NCBI GenBank assembly: GCA_013396655.1 | Contig: WBMV01008402.1 | Location: 124,001-188,000, forward strand | Source: Campylorhamphus procurvoides | Lineage: Eukaryota > Chordata > Aves > Passeriformes > Dendrocolaptidae | DNA: 64,000 nt | Direction of reading: 5' to 3' | Shown here: positions 1-12,200 of the stretch, one piece after another | How positions within the stretch are numbered: position 1 is the first letter of the stretch | Layout: every line of letters starts with the position of its first letter | Position numbers and translations under genes: made by a program | Notes under the pieces: model-generated | Databases searched by the model: none | The model's input: only the letters and a program-made list of their open reading frames with translations | Told to the model about the DNA's origin: nothing

Positions 1-1560
1 AACAGAACAGCTTTTCACACACCACTGTAGAATTCTTTGTTGCAATGGTAGGAGGCAGACAACACACCCTGAAAACATCCCAGCAGGTTGACATTTTGAA
101 GGTATGCAAGAGATGTCCCTACAACAGTGTGATCCCCAGAAAAGAGCAACGGTGTGGGGGAAGGACAGCCTAGGGAGCAACAGGGAACTTTTACTGGGTA
201 GTTGCCCTTAAGGCCACCCCAAGTTCAGCCTTTCTCCAAGTACTGAGAGGAGAAATTAGTTTTCAAAGTCCTGTTGACTGTGAGTAAATCCTGGAGATTT
301 AGCAGTTATCTGCCTTATGCTGTAAGAAATTTAGTGATGGAAGATATTAAAAAAAAAAAGTAGCTTTAAGTCTCAGAACCAAGTCAAGAACTGGATTAGG
401 TTTGTGGTTGTGGTGGTGGAAGGATGCTTTTATTCTCCTGACATGGCCTACACCTACATTGTTGCCAATTCATTTGATGACACCCAAGTAACAAACAAGA
501 AAAGGTAGTAGAGTGGAGTTCTGGGAACATCCACACCACTAAAAAGGAAAGCTACTCCTGATATACTGACTGCCTTAAAACCAGTAAAATATTTTAACAG
601 GAAGTGTACTGTATCTCCAGCCTCGAAATGTAGTCTGTTGCCTCCTAAAGTACCTTTAGGATTCTCTGCACCTGAACCATTGCAATTGAGCTGTCTCTTA
701 GAAATGCTGGCTGTGGGTCCTCCTGTCTGAGCACTGGAAAGACTTGGAAAACAGGATTAGGACAAAAACCTTCCTGCTATACTAGTTGAGAGATTTCAGC
801 CACTAGGGTTGATTGCTCACATATGTAATGTTATCTCCATGTCTTGCAGAATCGTAGGTTTATTACCACAGTTGTACAGTCTTTTGGTACTGTTTTTACA
901 GTTATTGTCCTGAATTTGTCATAGCTCAGTGGCTTTAATTTTTATTTCCTCAGATGCCAAAACTGAATACACATAGCGAGCTTTACTTTTCTGCATGTAG
1001 CCACATAAACCTTTTTTTAGCATCATTAGAATTTACCACTATCACAAACAGTGAAACAGTAATTCAACTAGAGCTTCAAACCTGAAAGACACCGCTAATT
1101 CATATCAGAGAATTAGCATCAAAGGAATATTCCCTCTGCTTGAGATCTATAGATCCAAAACTTTAAAAGGGATTATAATTTTTAAAGTTTATCTGTTAAA
1201 AAATATGCTCATAGGCATTTAGCGGAAAATTTCTAAATATATTTATCCTTTAAGAAAGGAGAAAAAACTGCCAAACCCATCATTTGTTCCCAGCTGCTTT
1301 CTTAAATTCCAACATGGATCCTGGAGTTGCATCTCAGCCTGTCTCCATTTTTGATTGTGAATGGGAAGACTGCACATTTATACTGCACACACTGACATGA
1401 GGCAGAGGTTCCTCAGCTCACACACCTTAAAGTACACCTGAGTCTGTAACAGCCTAACTAGAGAAATGTGCCTCTTACCTTCTTACTGGAATTTTGGCCA
1501 GATACTTGGTTAACATTCAGTATGTACCAAAAAAAAAAATCCATTTTAGAATTCCTTTGA

Positions 1561-1655
1561 CTTTTTTGGTTTGGGGTTCTGTGGTTTGGTAGTGGTTTTT
1601 TGTTTGTTTTTTGATTTATTTGTTTTGTTAGTGTTGTTTTGGAGGGAGGGGGGTT
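1561..1655. repeat. G/T-rich low-complexity tract
   Basis: Runs of TTTG, TTTTG and GGGAGG units, almost free of A and C on the + strand. It is simple sequence inside the PALMD intron with no coding or splicing signal attached. Confidence 0.5.
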
Positions 1656-3858
1656 AATTTCTATTTTTATGCCTGCTTTTAGCAGAAATGTAGGTAAGCA
1701 TGAATTCTCTTCCTACATAGTTCCAGATTCAGTTAATTACAAGTACAAGTAATGTTTGCATATCTAGATGGCTGATCATGTGACCATGAACCAGCAATTT
1801 AAATACTAATGAAAATTAATTAAGTTTACTTTCAACTGTAAGCACTACAGTGGAAAGAAAATGTTTGATTGTAGTTGCTGGGCTTTCTCCTACTAAAAAT
1901 ATTCTTCTTTTTCCAGGAATATAAGGCTATTTGTTTTACTACACTTGCTCTTTAATGAAATCTGTGAATGGTTATTCTTATATTTTTCATAGCAATTTAT
2001 TTTTGTCGTGGCAAACTAAGCATTTTCACAGTTATTTGTTGTTAATACCAGTGTTACCAACTAATTTTTGCTGTCTGTGATCTTTTCCTGGGAAGTTTCA
2101 ACAAATTGCTTCCTCCTTAAAATTATTCTTATTTCTTAACATACATTGGAAATGATGATTAACTAACAAAGTAAAACACAAAATGACCTGCTGTCTTAAC
2201 TTCTACTATAACAACTTCACAGGTGTAACACATCCTAGAAATGAAAATCAGTACAGAAATGCTCCCTATTACCATTGCTAAAGTTCTAAAGACAGTTTAG
2301 ATATTTGCAAGGCCTTGATATCAAAAGAAGTATTTTCGTTACCGATATATTTATTCTCATTAGCAAACAATACATACACCTTATTCTTTGGCAGCTTTTA
2401 ACTTCCTGATACACAGAGGACTCGGACTAGGACATTTGATTTTACAGATGGAGAATGGAGGCAGAAATACATACCTGGAGTCAAGTGGGAACTTCCCTCT
2501 GGACTAGGAATTTACACAGGTTTATTCACAGCAAGCTGTTTCTGCTAGAAATTATATTTCCTACCATTCCTCAATAGCTATCTAGCAAAGCCCTCTAGAA
2601 AAACATCCATGTTGCCTTTCAAATAGCATTGCATTTTGTTTATACATACCCAGGCCAGTTCCAAACCAGCCAGTAGCAATACAAAAACCTAGCAATACAG
2701 AATTCAGTATGAACACAGTCTGCTAAAAACCATAAAATATGCACCATACAGTACTTGCAAACAAAAGCTTGCTTGACCTTTGACATGTCTTGTAAATCAA
2801 ATTGCTAAATTGATTGCGTAGACGTCATAACTGAAAGTAACAAATTATTGAGAGGCTTGGTAGAATTCTTTCTTCTAAGCATCTGACTGTTAAAATTCAC
2901 TTGATTCAGATATATTGTGACCATGGTGATTATTCTGCATAGATTTTATCTTCAGTTAAAAAAAACTGAAGCACTTTGAAAACTTTTTGAATACGCTTAG
3001 ATCAGCCTTTGTTTCTGCTGACAGGCCAATTGCAATTGCAGGCAGATGTACAGCAGTGGCACAAGCCATCCCCTCACCCTCCCAAATGGGACCTCTGTTT
3101 TGAAGCATTCTTTAGTTGGGTATTAAATTGAGCCAATCAGTACATCTGCTAATCAGTTCAGATTTGAGCATTTATTGATAAAAGGGAGAGCTCCATTCCT
3201 TGTAACAATGACAAAACAGTGAATAGCAAGTGGCTTGAACCACCTTGCAGACAAATGGCTGAACACTTTGGTTTCAGACAAAAAATTGCATTTACATTAC
3301 CCTCTTTATATGTTAGAAGTTTCAGTGTGCAAGGGAACAAGTCCTTGGTCAGGGTACAAGCTGTGTGAAGAATTAGGAGTCCTGTTTTCTCATTTAATCT
3401 GCAGCTAGTAACACTCATTCTTGATGGACTTAGTTGCTAAACAACATACTTTAAAATGCAAAACAACTAAGGTCTATTCAATTGTTTGTAATGTGATATG
3501 TGAAGGCGGACTGAAGTCTATATTCCAGAGCTGCTAAAGCATTTGACTCACCTCAGAACATGTGAGGACTTGCTAAACTGCCTTTTCCTCCTCGTCAGGA
3601 ATTTTCCAGGGTGGCAGGGTGGTATCCTCCTATCTGCTTAAGGCCTTTTTCTTTTGCCTGGTGTGCTTTAAACTAGGCCAACCAGGCCTAGCTTTCTTCC
3701 TCTCACAGAGATGCGATATTTTATCCTGGACCTTTCTGTCTAGAAGTGTTTATCATACATCTTAGGGCTAAGACAATAAAAAATTTTAATTAGGAAAAAG
3801 ATGCCTTAATCATTATACTAATCTTTAACATACAAGAAACATAACACATATGAACATA

Positions 3859-3880
3859 NNNNNNNNNNNNNNNNNNNNNN
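3859..3880. other. Assembly gap (22 N)
   Basis: A run of N flanked on the right by a poly-G stretch, suggesting a sequencing failure at a G-rich homopolymer inside the PALMD intron. Confidence 0.95.
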
Positions 3881-4947
3881 GGGGGGAGGATCTGTGATCC
3901 CTTTTAAGTAACATAAAAACCTACAGCAATTGCCAATGGGCCAAAAGAAATTTTGACTGCTGAGCCTTAATCTTCCTTTTACGTAACAATAAAGTTTTTT
4001 AAAAAATAAAATAATTAGTCTATCAAGCAAGACTTAACTGGCAAAATAGTTCTGGTTTACACCGCTAAAATCTGAGATATAAGTCAATTGCCAAACATGC
4101 TGCTCTCTTAGAGAATATCCAGTTTGTATATTTGATAGGCTTGTAGCTGTCAGTGACTGGACCTGGGAACAATCCAGGCTTCTCCAAAACAAAATGCCTC
4201 TTCAAAACATTGTTTCTTAGTGCTGGAAATCACACTCAATTGCAATCTTAGAAAGTGAACGCTATTAGCACCTGATGCAAAATGTGACCCACCTATGTGA
4301 AGTACCAAGTGTTCTCTCACAAATTCATTGGTAATACTTGTGAGGATATTGCTTGAGCAAACACTGCCAACATGACCCTTCCCAGCTGCCTGTCCTAAGT
4401 GCACCATACCAGTGGGCATTACGTGACTGCTGCTATATTGAGAAGTGCTTCACAGAAATGAGATTACAGCACTTTTCCTAGAAAATTAAGTATACAAAAT
4501 GCCAATGAGTGACTAAGGACCCATGAATGTCTGTAAAATCCTTATACACAGTGTCAGAGAGGAGCCCGTAAAACTTCCTAGTGTTTTTAAATCTGTGGCT
4601 ACACAAGATCTGGACTAGACTGTCAGAAATGCTACAGTAACACCATATGAGCATATCTTGCATTTTAAATAAAGATTTTTTTTTTCCCTGAACAATCAAC
4701 CTTTGGGCTGTCAGTCAAACACTGTTACATCTGTTTTATCAAAGCAAAGAATTTTGAAACTCTGGAACCCAGATTCACACATGTAGAGCCATGGAAAACT
4801 GCCTTGGCATCTTGGATCTGAACACAGACAGACACGCTCAGAAAGCCCCTGCATTATCCTGGCTATTTGCAAATTCCCCATTCCACTATGTAGGGTTCTT
4901 GGTTTTCAAAATCACACAGTTATGAAGTTATCACATCTGAAAACTAG

Positions 4948-5438
4948 TGATGCCTAAAATCCTGGAAGATAAGCACTCAGACAAAACATTAATGGAGAAA
5001 GATAGACAATACCTTTATTGGGAGATCGGAGGCTTCGGGCCTTCGCTGGGCTTACCAAATGTGCGCGGTTTCAACAAGGATTCCCGCATCCGAAAATCCC
5101 TGAAGAACCCCACCCTCAGTAGGGTTACAGCTTTTATACCCTTCTAAACAATTAACATGAGATATCCATAACCCATCATCATTTCTAATTCCCTCGGTGG
5201 TCCACCCATCAGGGTGCTGGGCTATGACCCCTAGATCACCTCCAAGGGTTTCTGGGCTCTTCTATTATCTTGACTTCAAGTTATCTTGCAGGTGGCTCTG
5301 AAAAACATCATGACCTTCAGAAAGTCTGAGAATATGTGAGAAAATCCCTTTAGTAACTTCAAACACCCCTTAATATGTGAGCAAGAAAACCTATACCTCT
5401 AAAAATCTACAAAACCCACCCCAAACCTTTAGGCATCA
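4948..5438 (-). mobile_element. Solo LTR of an endogenous retrovirus
   Basis: A 491-bp element that starts TGATGCCTAAA and ends TTTAGGCATCA, a perfect 11-bp inverted repeat with the canonical TG...CA LTR ends. It is flanked on both sides by the 4-bp direct repeat CTAG (4944-4947 and 5439-5442), which fits a target-site duplication. On the - strand there is a TATAAAA box near 5133-5139 and, about 120 bp downstream, an AATAAA signal near 5013, the expected U3-R-U5 order, so the LTR reads on the - strand, antisense to PALMD. No gag, pol or env sequence is adjacent, hence a solo LTR left by recombination. A 4-bp duplication is typical of class I (gamma-like) elements, but the family cannot be named by eye. 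Confidence 0.88.
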
Positions 5439-6124
5439 CTAGCATGAAAGCATATTGCTATTATTATTTCTAGCTATATTCATAGTAGAAAATTAGTTGA
5501 GCTGTTTTATCTACACATACTCACAAATATTAATATTTTACAAAAAACCTATCTGTTCTACCTCAGAAACACAAATGCAATTTGATTTCCATTGACAGAG
5601 ATGGTTCTCCTGGAATTGTAGCTTCTAGTTACAGACTGACTAGAACTTTTCTCTATAGGGATCCTCCTGAATATGGTTTGGCTACATATAATAAAATACA
5701 TCATATAAGGTGATGCACTCTAGCCCTTTAAGTACTACCAGGTACAAGAACATTCTTCAACTCTCTTACAACAGAAGAATTTGCTTTTCATCATGCGTAC
5801 CAGTATACATGCCAGATTAAGAGAAGTCTAGCCCTGGTGTCCGTATACCAGATTCCTACATAGAAAATTTGCTTAGAAATTATGAAATTGCATGCAGGTC
5901 CTATATTCCTTATCTATTCCTTCCTGAAACTTGTTCACTTTGGTCACTGTTTTCAAAGTAGGCTCAGAAGGAATTCATGGCAACCTCTGTTTGCTGGGTT
6001 CTTATTTGATTGGTTTTTTTCAGGGTAAGTAAAGCCAACCCTACTAATGTCCATATTCACAGTGTGCAATATCTGCAATGTTGTTCTCTGCCTGCTATTA
6101 AATCAAATGTAATTGTGATTGCAG

Positions 6125-6239
6125 ATTAGAGAAGGAAATTGAAGTTCTGGAAAGACAGGAAATGGAAGTCTCAGCTAAGGAAGAAGCAATTTTAAAGAAA
6201 CTTAAGTCTGTTGAGAAAACAACAGAAGACATCATAAAG
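6125..6239 (+). CDS. PALMD: PALMD exon: coiled-coil segment
   Basis: 115 nt. The acceptor is TTGCAG and the donor AAG/GTTAGT. The first base completes an Arg codon from the upstream exon, then 38 codons follow, rich in Lys and Glu with the heptad-like LEKEIEVLE and the conserved EEAILKKLKS. It matches the end of the palmdelphin N-terminal coiled coil. Confidence 0.93.
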
Positions 6240-9200
6240 GTTAGTGCCAGATTATTCTAGAAATAGAATTTATTCATCATCATCACAACCAGGGAAAGGG
6301 GAACTAGCTGGATCCCATGAGTGGTCACGAGCTTTTGTCTAAAGTGACAGCAGTCACAATAGGGGTCAAGATGTTCCATTGTTTAAGTGCCCAAATGTCT
6401 CCATTTGCTTGTTTATGGAGATGAGAGAGCAATTCCTATCATTACTCATCTATAGCACACCTCCAGAAAATAGCACTGCCACAGACACCAACCAGCAACT
6501 TTACATCTCAGCCAGAGACAGGCATAACAGGTACAAAGTACAGAGGTGGGTATATTCATATTCCTTCAGTCATTAGTCTTTGTCAAAAGGTCATCTTAAT
6601 ATTTTAAAATCATCCCAAAATATAGTGAAGAGATTGAACTTCAGTTCTCCAGTTGTTCTTATAGACACACATGTACACCCTATACTAGGGGAGATAAGCA
6701 AAACTGGAAAGCCAAAGTAGAACCTTTGAAAAACATTTGAAGCCAACCAGGCTGGGCCACAGTGGGAGGCTAGACCACTATTTAACACTTTGTAATATTA
6801 TGTCCTTCCCTGTGTGACTTGGAATCGTATGGGCAAAAAAGACCACAGACATTTCACTTTCTCCCTTGCCATGCTTGAACTGAGCATGTTTCCCTTTTAG
6901 CCCCTTCTCTATATGAAGCTGTGTGCACAAAAGGTTAAAACTATCAGTGAAACCTAAGCACTGTGTAGTTAACATCTTAAAACTAATTATCACATTTCTT
7001 TTCAATGGTTCTTTTTCCCACCTAGTCTGTGAAGTCTGAAAAAGCAGGATTTGAAAAAGGTACGTTTAGTCAAAAGAATATTTTTAAAGGTTCTTGTAGA
7101 AATCAGTTAAAACATACTAATGCTGTGTGGGCCCATGGATGTTCTTTATTTAGAGGCAGCAGACTACATCTATGCCAGCATACCTGACCTTCCCAAGCAT
7201 TTCAGGCCTTCCACACTGAGAAGTACAGCACATGCTGCCACTGATGATGAAGAAAAGAGAAAAGGTACTGCTTACTAGTAACTCCAAAAGGTGTCAGTAT
7301 GTGCAAAAACTTCCTATAAATTGAATCTAATGTACTTTAGGCAAAGAATAAACACTACAGATATGAGACACTGCTGTTCTTGTTTAAGCTGTGTTGTCAG
7401 TTAGGTCATCAAAACCGAGAGGTGAGACACTGGTGTTAGACATACCACTGAGAATAAGTTTTTTCACCACTGACCCTTCTTTCAAACACTTCATTCCTCT
7501 GTCCGGCAGTACATCCTCCTTTCAGATCATACATTCCACATTTTCTATCCACACTTACAGCTACTGGACAGCCAGCAGTAGTCTGGTTATTTCCCAGCTA
7601 CTACAAAGCCTCCTAATCCTTTGCAGCACCCAAGACTCTTAAGCATCACAGTACATTGAGCTCTTTCAGCTGCTATTGCCCAGCACAACACCAGGGGCCA
7701 AGGTTAAATCTGAATTTCTCAGTCTATCATGTAATGTAGAGTGGCTCCTCATCAGTTGTATTTTTCTCACAAAATTTGATCCTAAAGAAAGTATTTTTCC
7801 CACAGGATGGAAGGCGACATCCAAAATGAGAATCCAATATATTGGTTGTGTATGTGATAACATCACATATTTGATAATTCATTCCAACAATCATTCTCTA
7901 TCACTGTCAGAACTCTTCTATGCTCCTTGCAGCTGCTGCATTATCAGTTTAAGCACTTGTTTCTTTCAACAGCATTGTTTGCCATGGAAATTAAGGTTGA
8001 AAAAGACATGAAGACAGGAGAAAACACAGTGTTATCAACAATACCTCTTCCCTCAAAGGAGTTTAAAGAGACAGGAATTAAAGTCTACGATGATGGCAGG
8101 AAGTCAGTCTATGCAGTGTCTTCAAATGGCAGCACAACACAAAATGGAATGGATGAACTTGCTCCTGTTGAAGTGGAGGACCTGCTACGGCAGGCAACTG
8201 AAAAAAATTCCCAGTCTCCCACAGAGTATCATGAGCCTGTGTTTGCAAACAAATTTTGCAGGCCAGTTACTCCTCAGAAAGACAAATTAGTCCCTGGACC
8301 AAAAGTGGACAACACTGACAGAAGAGAAATGAATGGATTCAGCAATCAGACAGAACTCTCCTCCAAAACAGAGCCCTCTATGCACCAAAATAAAGAGAAT
8401 GGGCTTGATCTTCCAAAGGTAATACAGCCAAAGTCTCCCTCTCCAGTAATTTCCAATTCAGAGAAGAAAGTGCACACTAAAACTGAGAACAGAATGATTC
8501 ATAGCGAAGAAAGAAAAGATGCACATGAGGAATCAAACCCCCACCAGAATACAAGAGAAAGACATGATGAGACAAGGTTTTTAAGTCCCCACTATCTTAA
8601 TGAAACATCCCCTGCACCTCAAGAGGAGGAAGATGTTCGATACAATATTGTTCAAGCTGTACCATGTTATGTGGATGATTCTGAACCAGTAACAATGGTT
8701 TTCATGGGTTATCAGCGCATTGATGACGACGATGCAGAAGCAGACCAAAAGCTGACACGATATGATGGGGTTATCCGTGCAGAATTGGTTATCATTGATG
8801 ATGATGAGGAAGATGACAGCAAATCTGAAAAACCAGCATATCACCCCATAGGCCACTACAGTCAGGTTTATCAGCCACCAAGCAGGAAAATCACAGAAGC
8901 CCCACAGACAAACCCTGCAAGCACTCTGGGCACAAGCCTGAACAAGGTACCTCACAAAAATTCCATCTCCCTGCAAGAACAAGAGGAATGCTTAAGCTCA
9001 CCAATACACCATGCTCATCTTCATGGCCAGGTGTCTGGAGACGGTACAGAAGATCCCTCACTAACAGGTAACAGAAAAGGAAAATCATGTCACTGCTGTT
9101 TGCTTATGTAGCAAACTGATATTGCTCTTATCTGCTGGCAACTGTTTCACTTAGTATATTGTTTGGATTGTTTCACGACTGATAATAATTTCTTTGCTTT

Positions 9201-12200
9201 TGTTTGTTAACAAATGCCAAACTGCATTTTGGAACTCTTGCATTATTTTGTCTTTAGCAATGCACTAGTTACCGTATCAAAACTTGGAAAATAAACTATC
9301 TCAGAAAAGCTATTTCTGTAACCTTCCAAGATTAAAAGTGGTTCTATTTCAAGTTCCATTAATGCTACCTCAATTAGCAGAACTGGTTTTCTTTTCTACC
9401 AGGTAACTAACAGCATTGCTACTTAACACTTGATCCCCACTAGAATGTTTCCATGTCTGAGTTCCAACTACTTCCTAGATCATCCAAATTGTTCCTTAAA
9501 TCAGAAAGACCGCTTAATAACCAGCTTTACCTTGTATTTTTATGGAATCAGCATTGCCAACATTGTCTTGACAGTGTTTATTCAAGTTTTAACATTTTTT
9601 CATTAATTCAAGTTAGATATTTTTATAGCTTCAAAAAGGCAATGAAACAGTTTTCATCGCTACATGTGGTTAGTCCAACAATCCATAGTGCTATTTTTGG
9701 ACACTTTTTATATTCTATTAATACAAAAGATATTTCTTTCTATAAATTTTTATAATAACAGGTAAAAAGAACAATAGCAAAAACTCCCAGAAACATGGAA
9801 AGCTCTTCTTTATGATTATGTTGCACTTTAATGTATACAATTAAACTGCATATATATTTTGGGGATAGTCCCTTAATTACCCCATCACATACATATAGGC
9901 AGATAATGGAGAAGGAATAGTCCCCCACTCACCAGCAGTTTATTACTGAAACAGTTCACTCACCTTACAGCTTGCTGAGTGGGTGCTCCTAAACAGATTG
10001 TGAGGTCATTTTTCAAGTAGTAACTGTAAACTGGCAGACCATTCAGGTGGGCCATATACAGACCATGAGATGTTAGCTGAACACCTCTATATGTAACAAG
10101 CTCTGTTTATTTTTGTCTCCCAAGAGAAGTACCTGAAACTTCTACACTTCTCAAACAATGTGGGTTCTCTCTCTTTTGAGGTTAATGGAAAAAAAAAAAA
10201 ACATTGACTTTCAGAAAATGGGGTTAAATGTAAATCTAGGAAAGATATTTGAGAATCTGTTCTGTAAATCTGTATTTGGTCTCGCCCATTTAATTAGAAC
10301 TATTCCACCAATCAGAAAGTAGCCAATTAAGAAAAACTGATGCCAACCAAATTAAAAGCATTTTGGCAACTGCCTCAAATTCACCCAGTCAGCATTGCCT
10401 TCAAGAGAGTGTCTCAATGCCTAGCAGAATTTGGAACTAAGCCACAGTCCTCTTTACCCCCTCCACCTATTTATTGCCACTCCCTAGAACATTTTTAATC
10501 AGTGGAAAAAGCCAGGAAGTGACTCAGTTTTTCCCAAGCAATCCCATAATGCTACTGAGATTTCCCAAAGGGAAACAAAACCAGGAAAGCCTCTCAATCT
10601 AGAACAATGTATTACACACAGCAGTTTCTTAGAGAAATAAATTGTTTTCAAAGCAGTCATTGATACTGAGCTTAGCAGGTTCACTCTAAACAGCAGAAGT
10701 GAAAAGAAGGAGTCAAAACTATTTTTGGTAACTCATCACTTGTTACTAAAACAACAAATCGTACAACAAAAAATAAACCTCTCTGAAATTAAAACTTTGG
10801 GAACCAATTGCAGCATTAAGCATTAAACAGGCACTGAGGACTCTCTGAAAAGGAAGAGAAAGCAAGGAAGCAAGACAGGACAATGGTCCCTCATGTAACG
10901 ATCTTGCTTTGGGAAGGAAATGAACCTTCAGAGCAAGTTACTGAAAACATTAGCGATGGCCAAGGACACCTAGGAGGCAGAGGAGTTGTTCCATGTGCCA
11001 ATCTATATAGAGAAATATCAGATTAAACTAGGAGCTTTCAGCATGCCCCAAACTTTGAAAGATGTAAGACATACCTCTTTCAATATAGGAGCAATTTTCC
11101 TTTCCCCATGAGCTTGCTGGGGGACCAATACCTCAAAGTATGTGTCCTCAACAAAACAATACAGAGAGAAGGATGACAATGCTATAATTACGACACCAGT
11201 GTTTTGCATTATTAGAGCTTATTTTCTTCTTTAAATTTTAGGCAAATTAACTTGAGTGCGAACGTTTTGAAGATTCCATAGTCATTAGGAAAATAAAAAT
11301 TCCTTGTGGAGAGCAAAGACTAGACATAGTAAAATGAAAAAGGAAATGCAAAACTAAACTGAATAAGCAGCAAAACCTACTGACAGTGTGGTGCAGGCTC
11401 TCATGGGGCAAGAAGGCTCAAGGCTTTTGGCAGGTAGCTAGCCTAGATGGGCTACTTTTTTTTCTTACCACTGGAATCTTTGGAACCTTCAAAAAACACA
11501 AAGGAGACAGCTCCATTTGCATTGAAAAAAGTAACATACAAAAATTCTTTTTAATGAAGACTCATGCATGCCATCTGTTTCTGTAATGTATAGAGCAAGA
11601 CAAAAACAGGCTATGAGCTATAAGTGAAGCATCAGACTGACTGTTCTCAAACTATGATGAGGACTTGAATCCTTTAGAATTCATCAGCCTGCAAACAGTA
11701 CAGTTTTACAGGGTCTTTTGGAAGAGCTAAGGTTAACATTAGTGGCCCTATGATATAAAGTTACACTCTGATGCTTCTATGATTTGCAACAACTTCAGCA
11801 TTCAAAACATAACTCGAGTTGGACACTTGCTGACATGCCTAGGTCAAGCAAACAGCTGCTTTCACCCCCTGTCTCTCAGTACAGAAACATATGCAGGATG
11901 AAGGAACGGGACAGGCTATTTTTGGTGACTTCAAACTAACAGGTCAGAGGACTGGAGATTATTCCCACTGCATTTCAGATCAACTATGTGTTGGGGGGAG
12001 GCTCTTACATATCAAACAATGGCATTATATTGGTGTTCTAAAAATAACCTTAACATTGAATCATTTGCCCTGCACAGTCAGCCGCAAACAAACCCACATT
12101 ATACCCAGTTACAGACAATAGCCATACTAATGTTTATACAGATACTGTTACTCCATCAGATCAAATCAGGAATATGACTAAGTCCCACTCTGACTCAACA

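Larger units (their letters stand above)
1..6124 (+). other. PALMD: PALMD intron sequence (upstream part)
   Basis: AT-rich non-coding sequence upstream of the first PALMD exon in the window. The exons encoding the N-terminal part of the coiled coil were looked for by their expected protein motifs and not seen, so they lie upstream of position 1. Open frames here are short, lack splice-site context and match nothing I recognise. The only structured elements seen are a solo LTR, a G/T-rich tract and a short assembly gap, listed separately. Confidence 0.7.

Noticed and set aside
8581..8982. 133-codon open frame antisense to the large PALMD exon
   Set aside because: It is a shadow of the constrained PALMD frame on the opposite strand.
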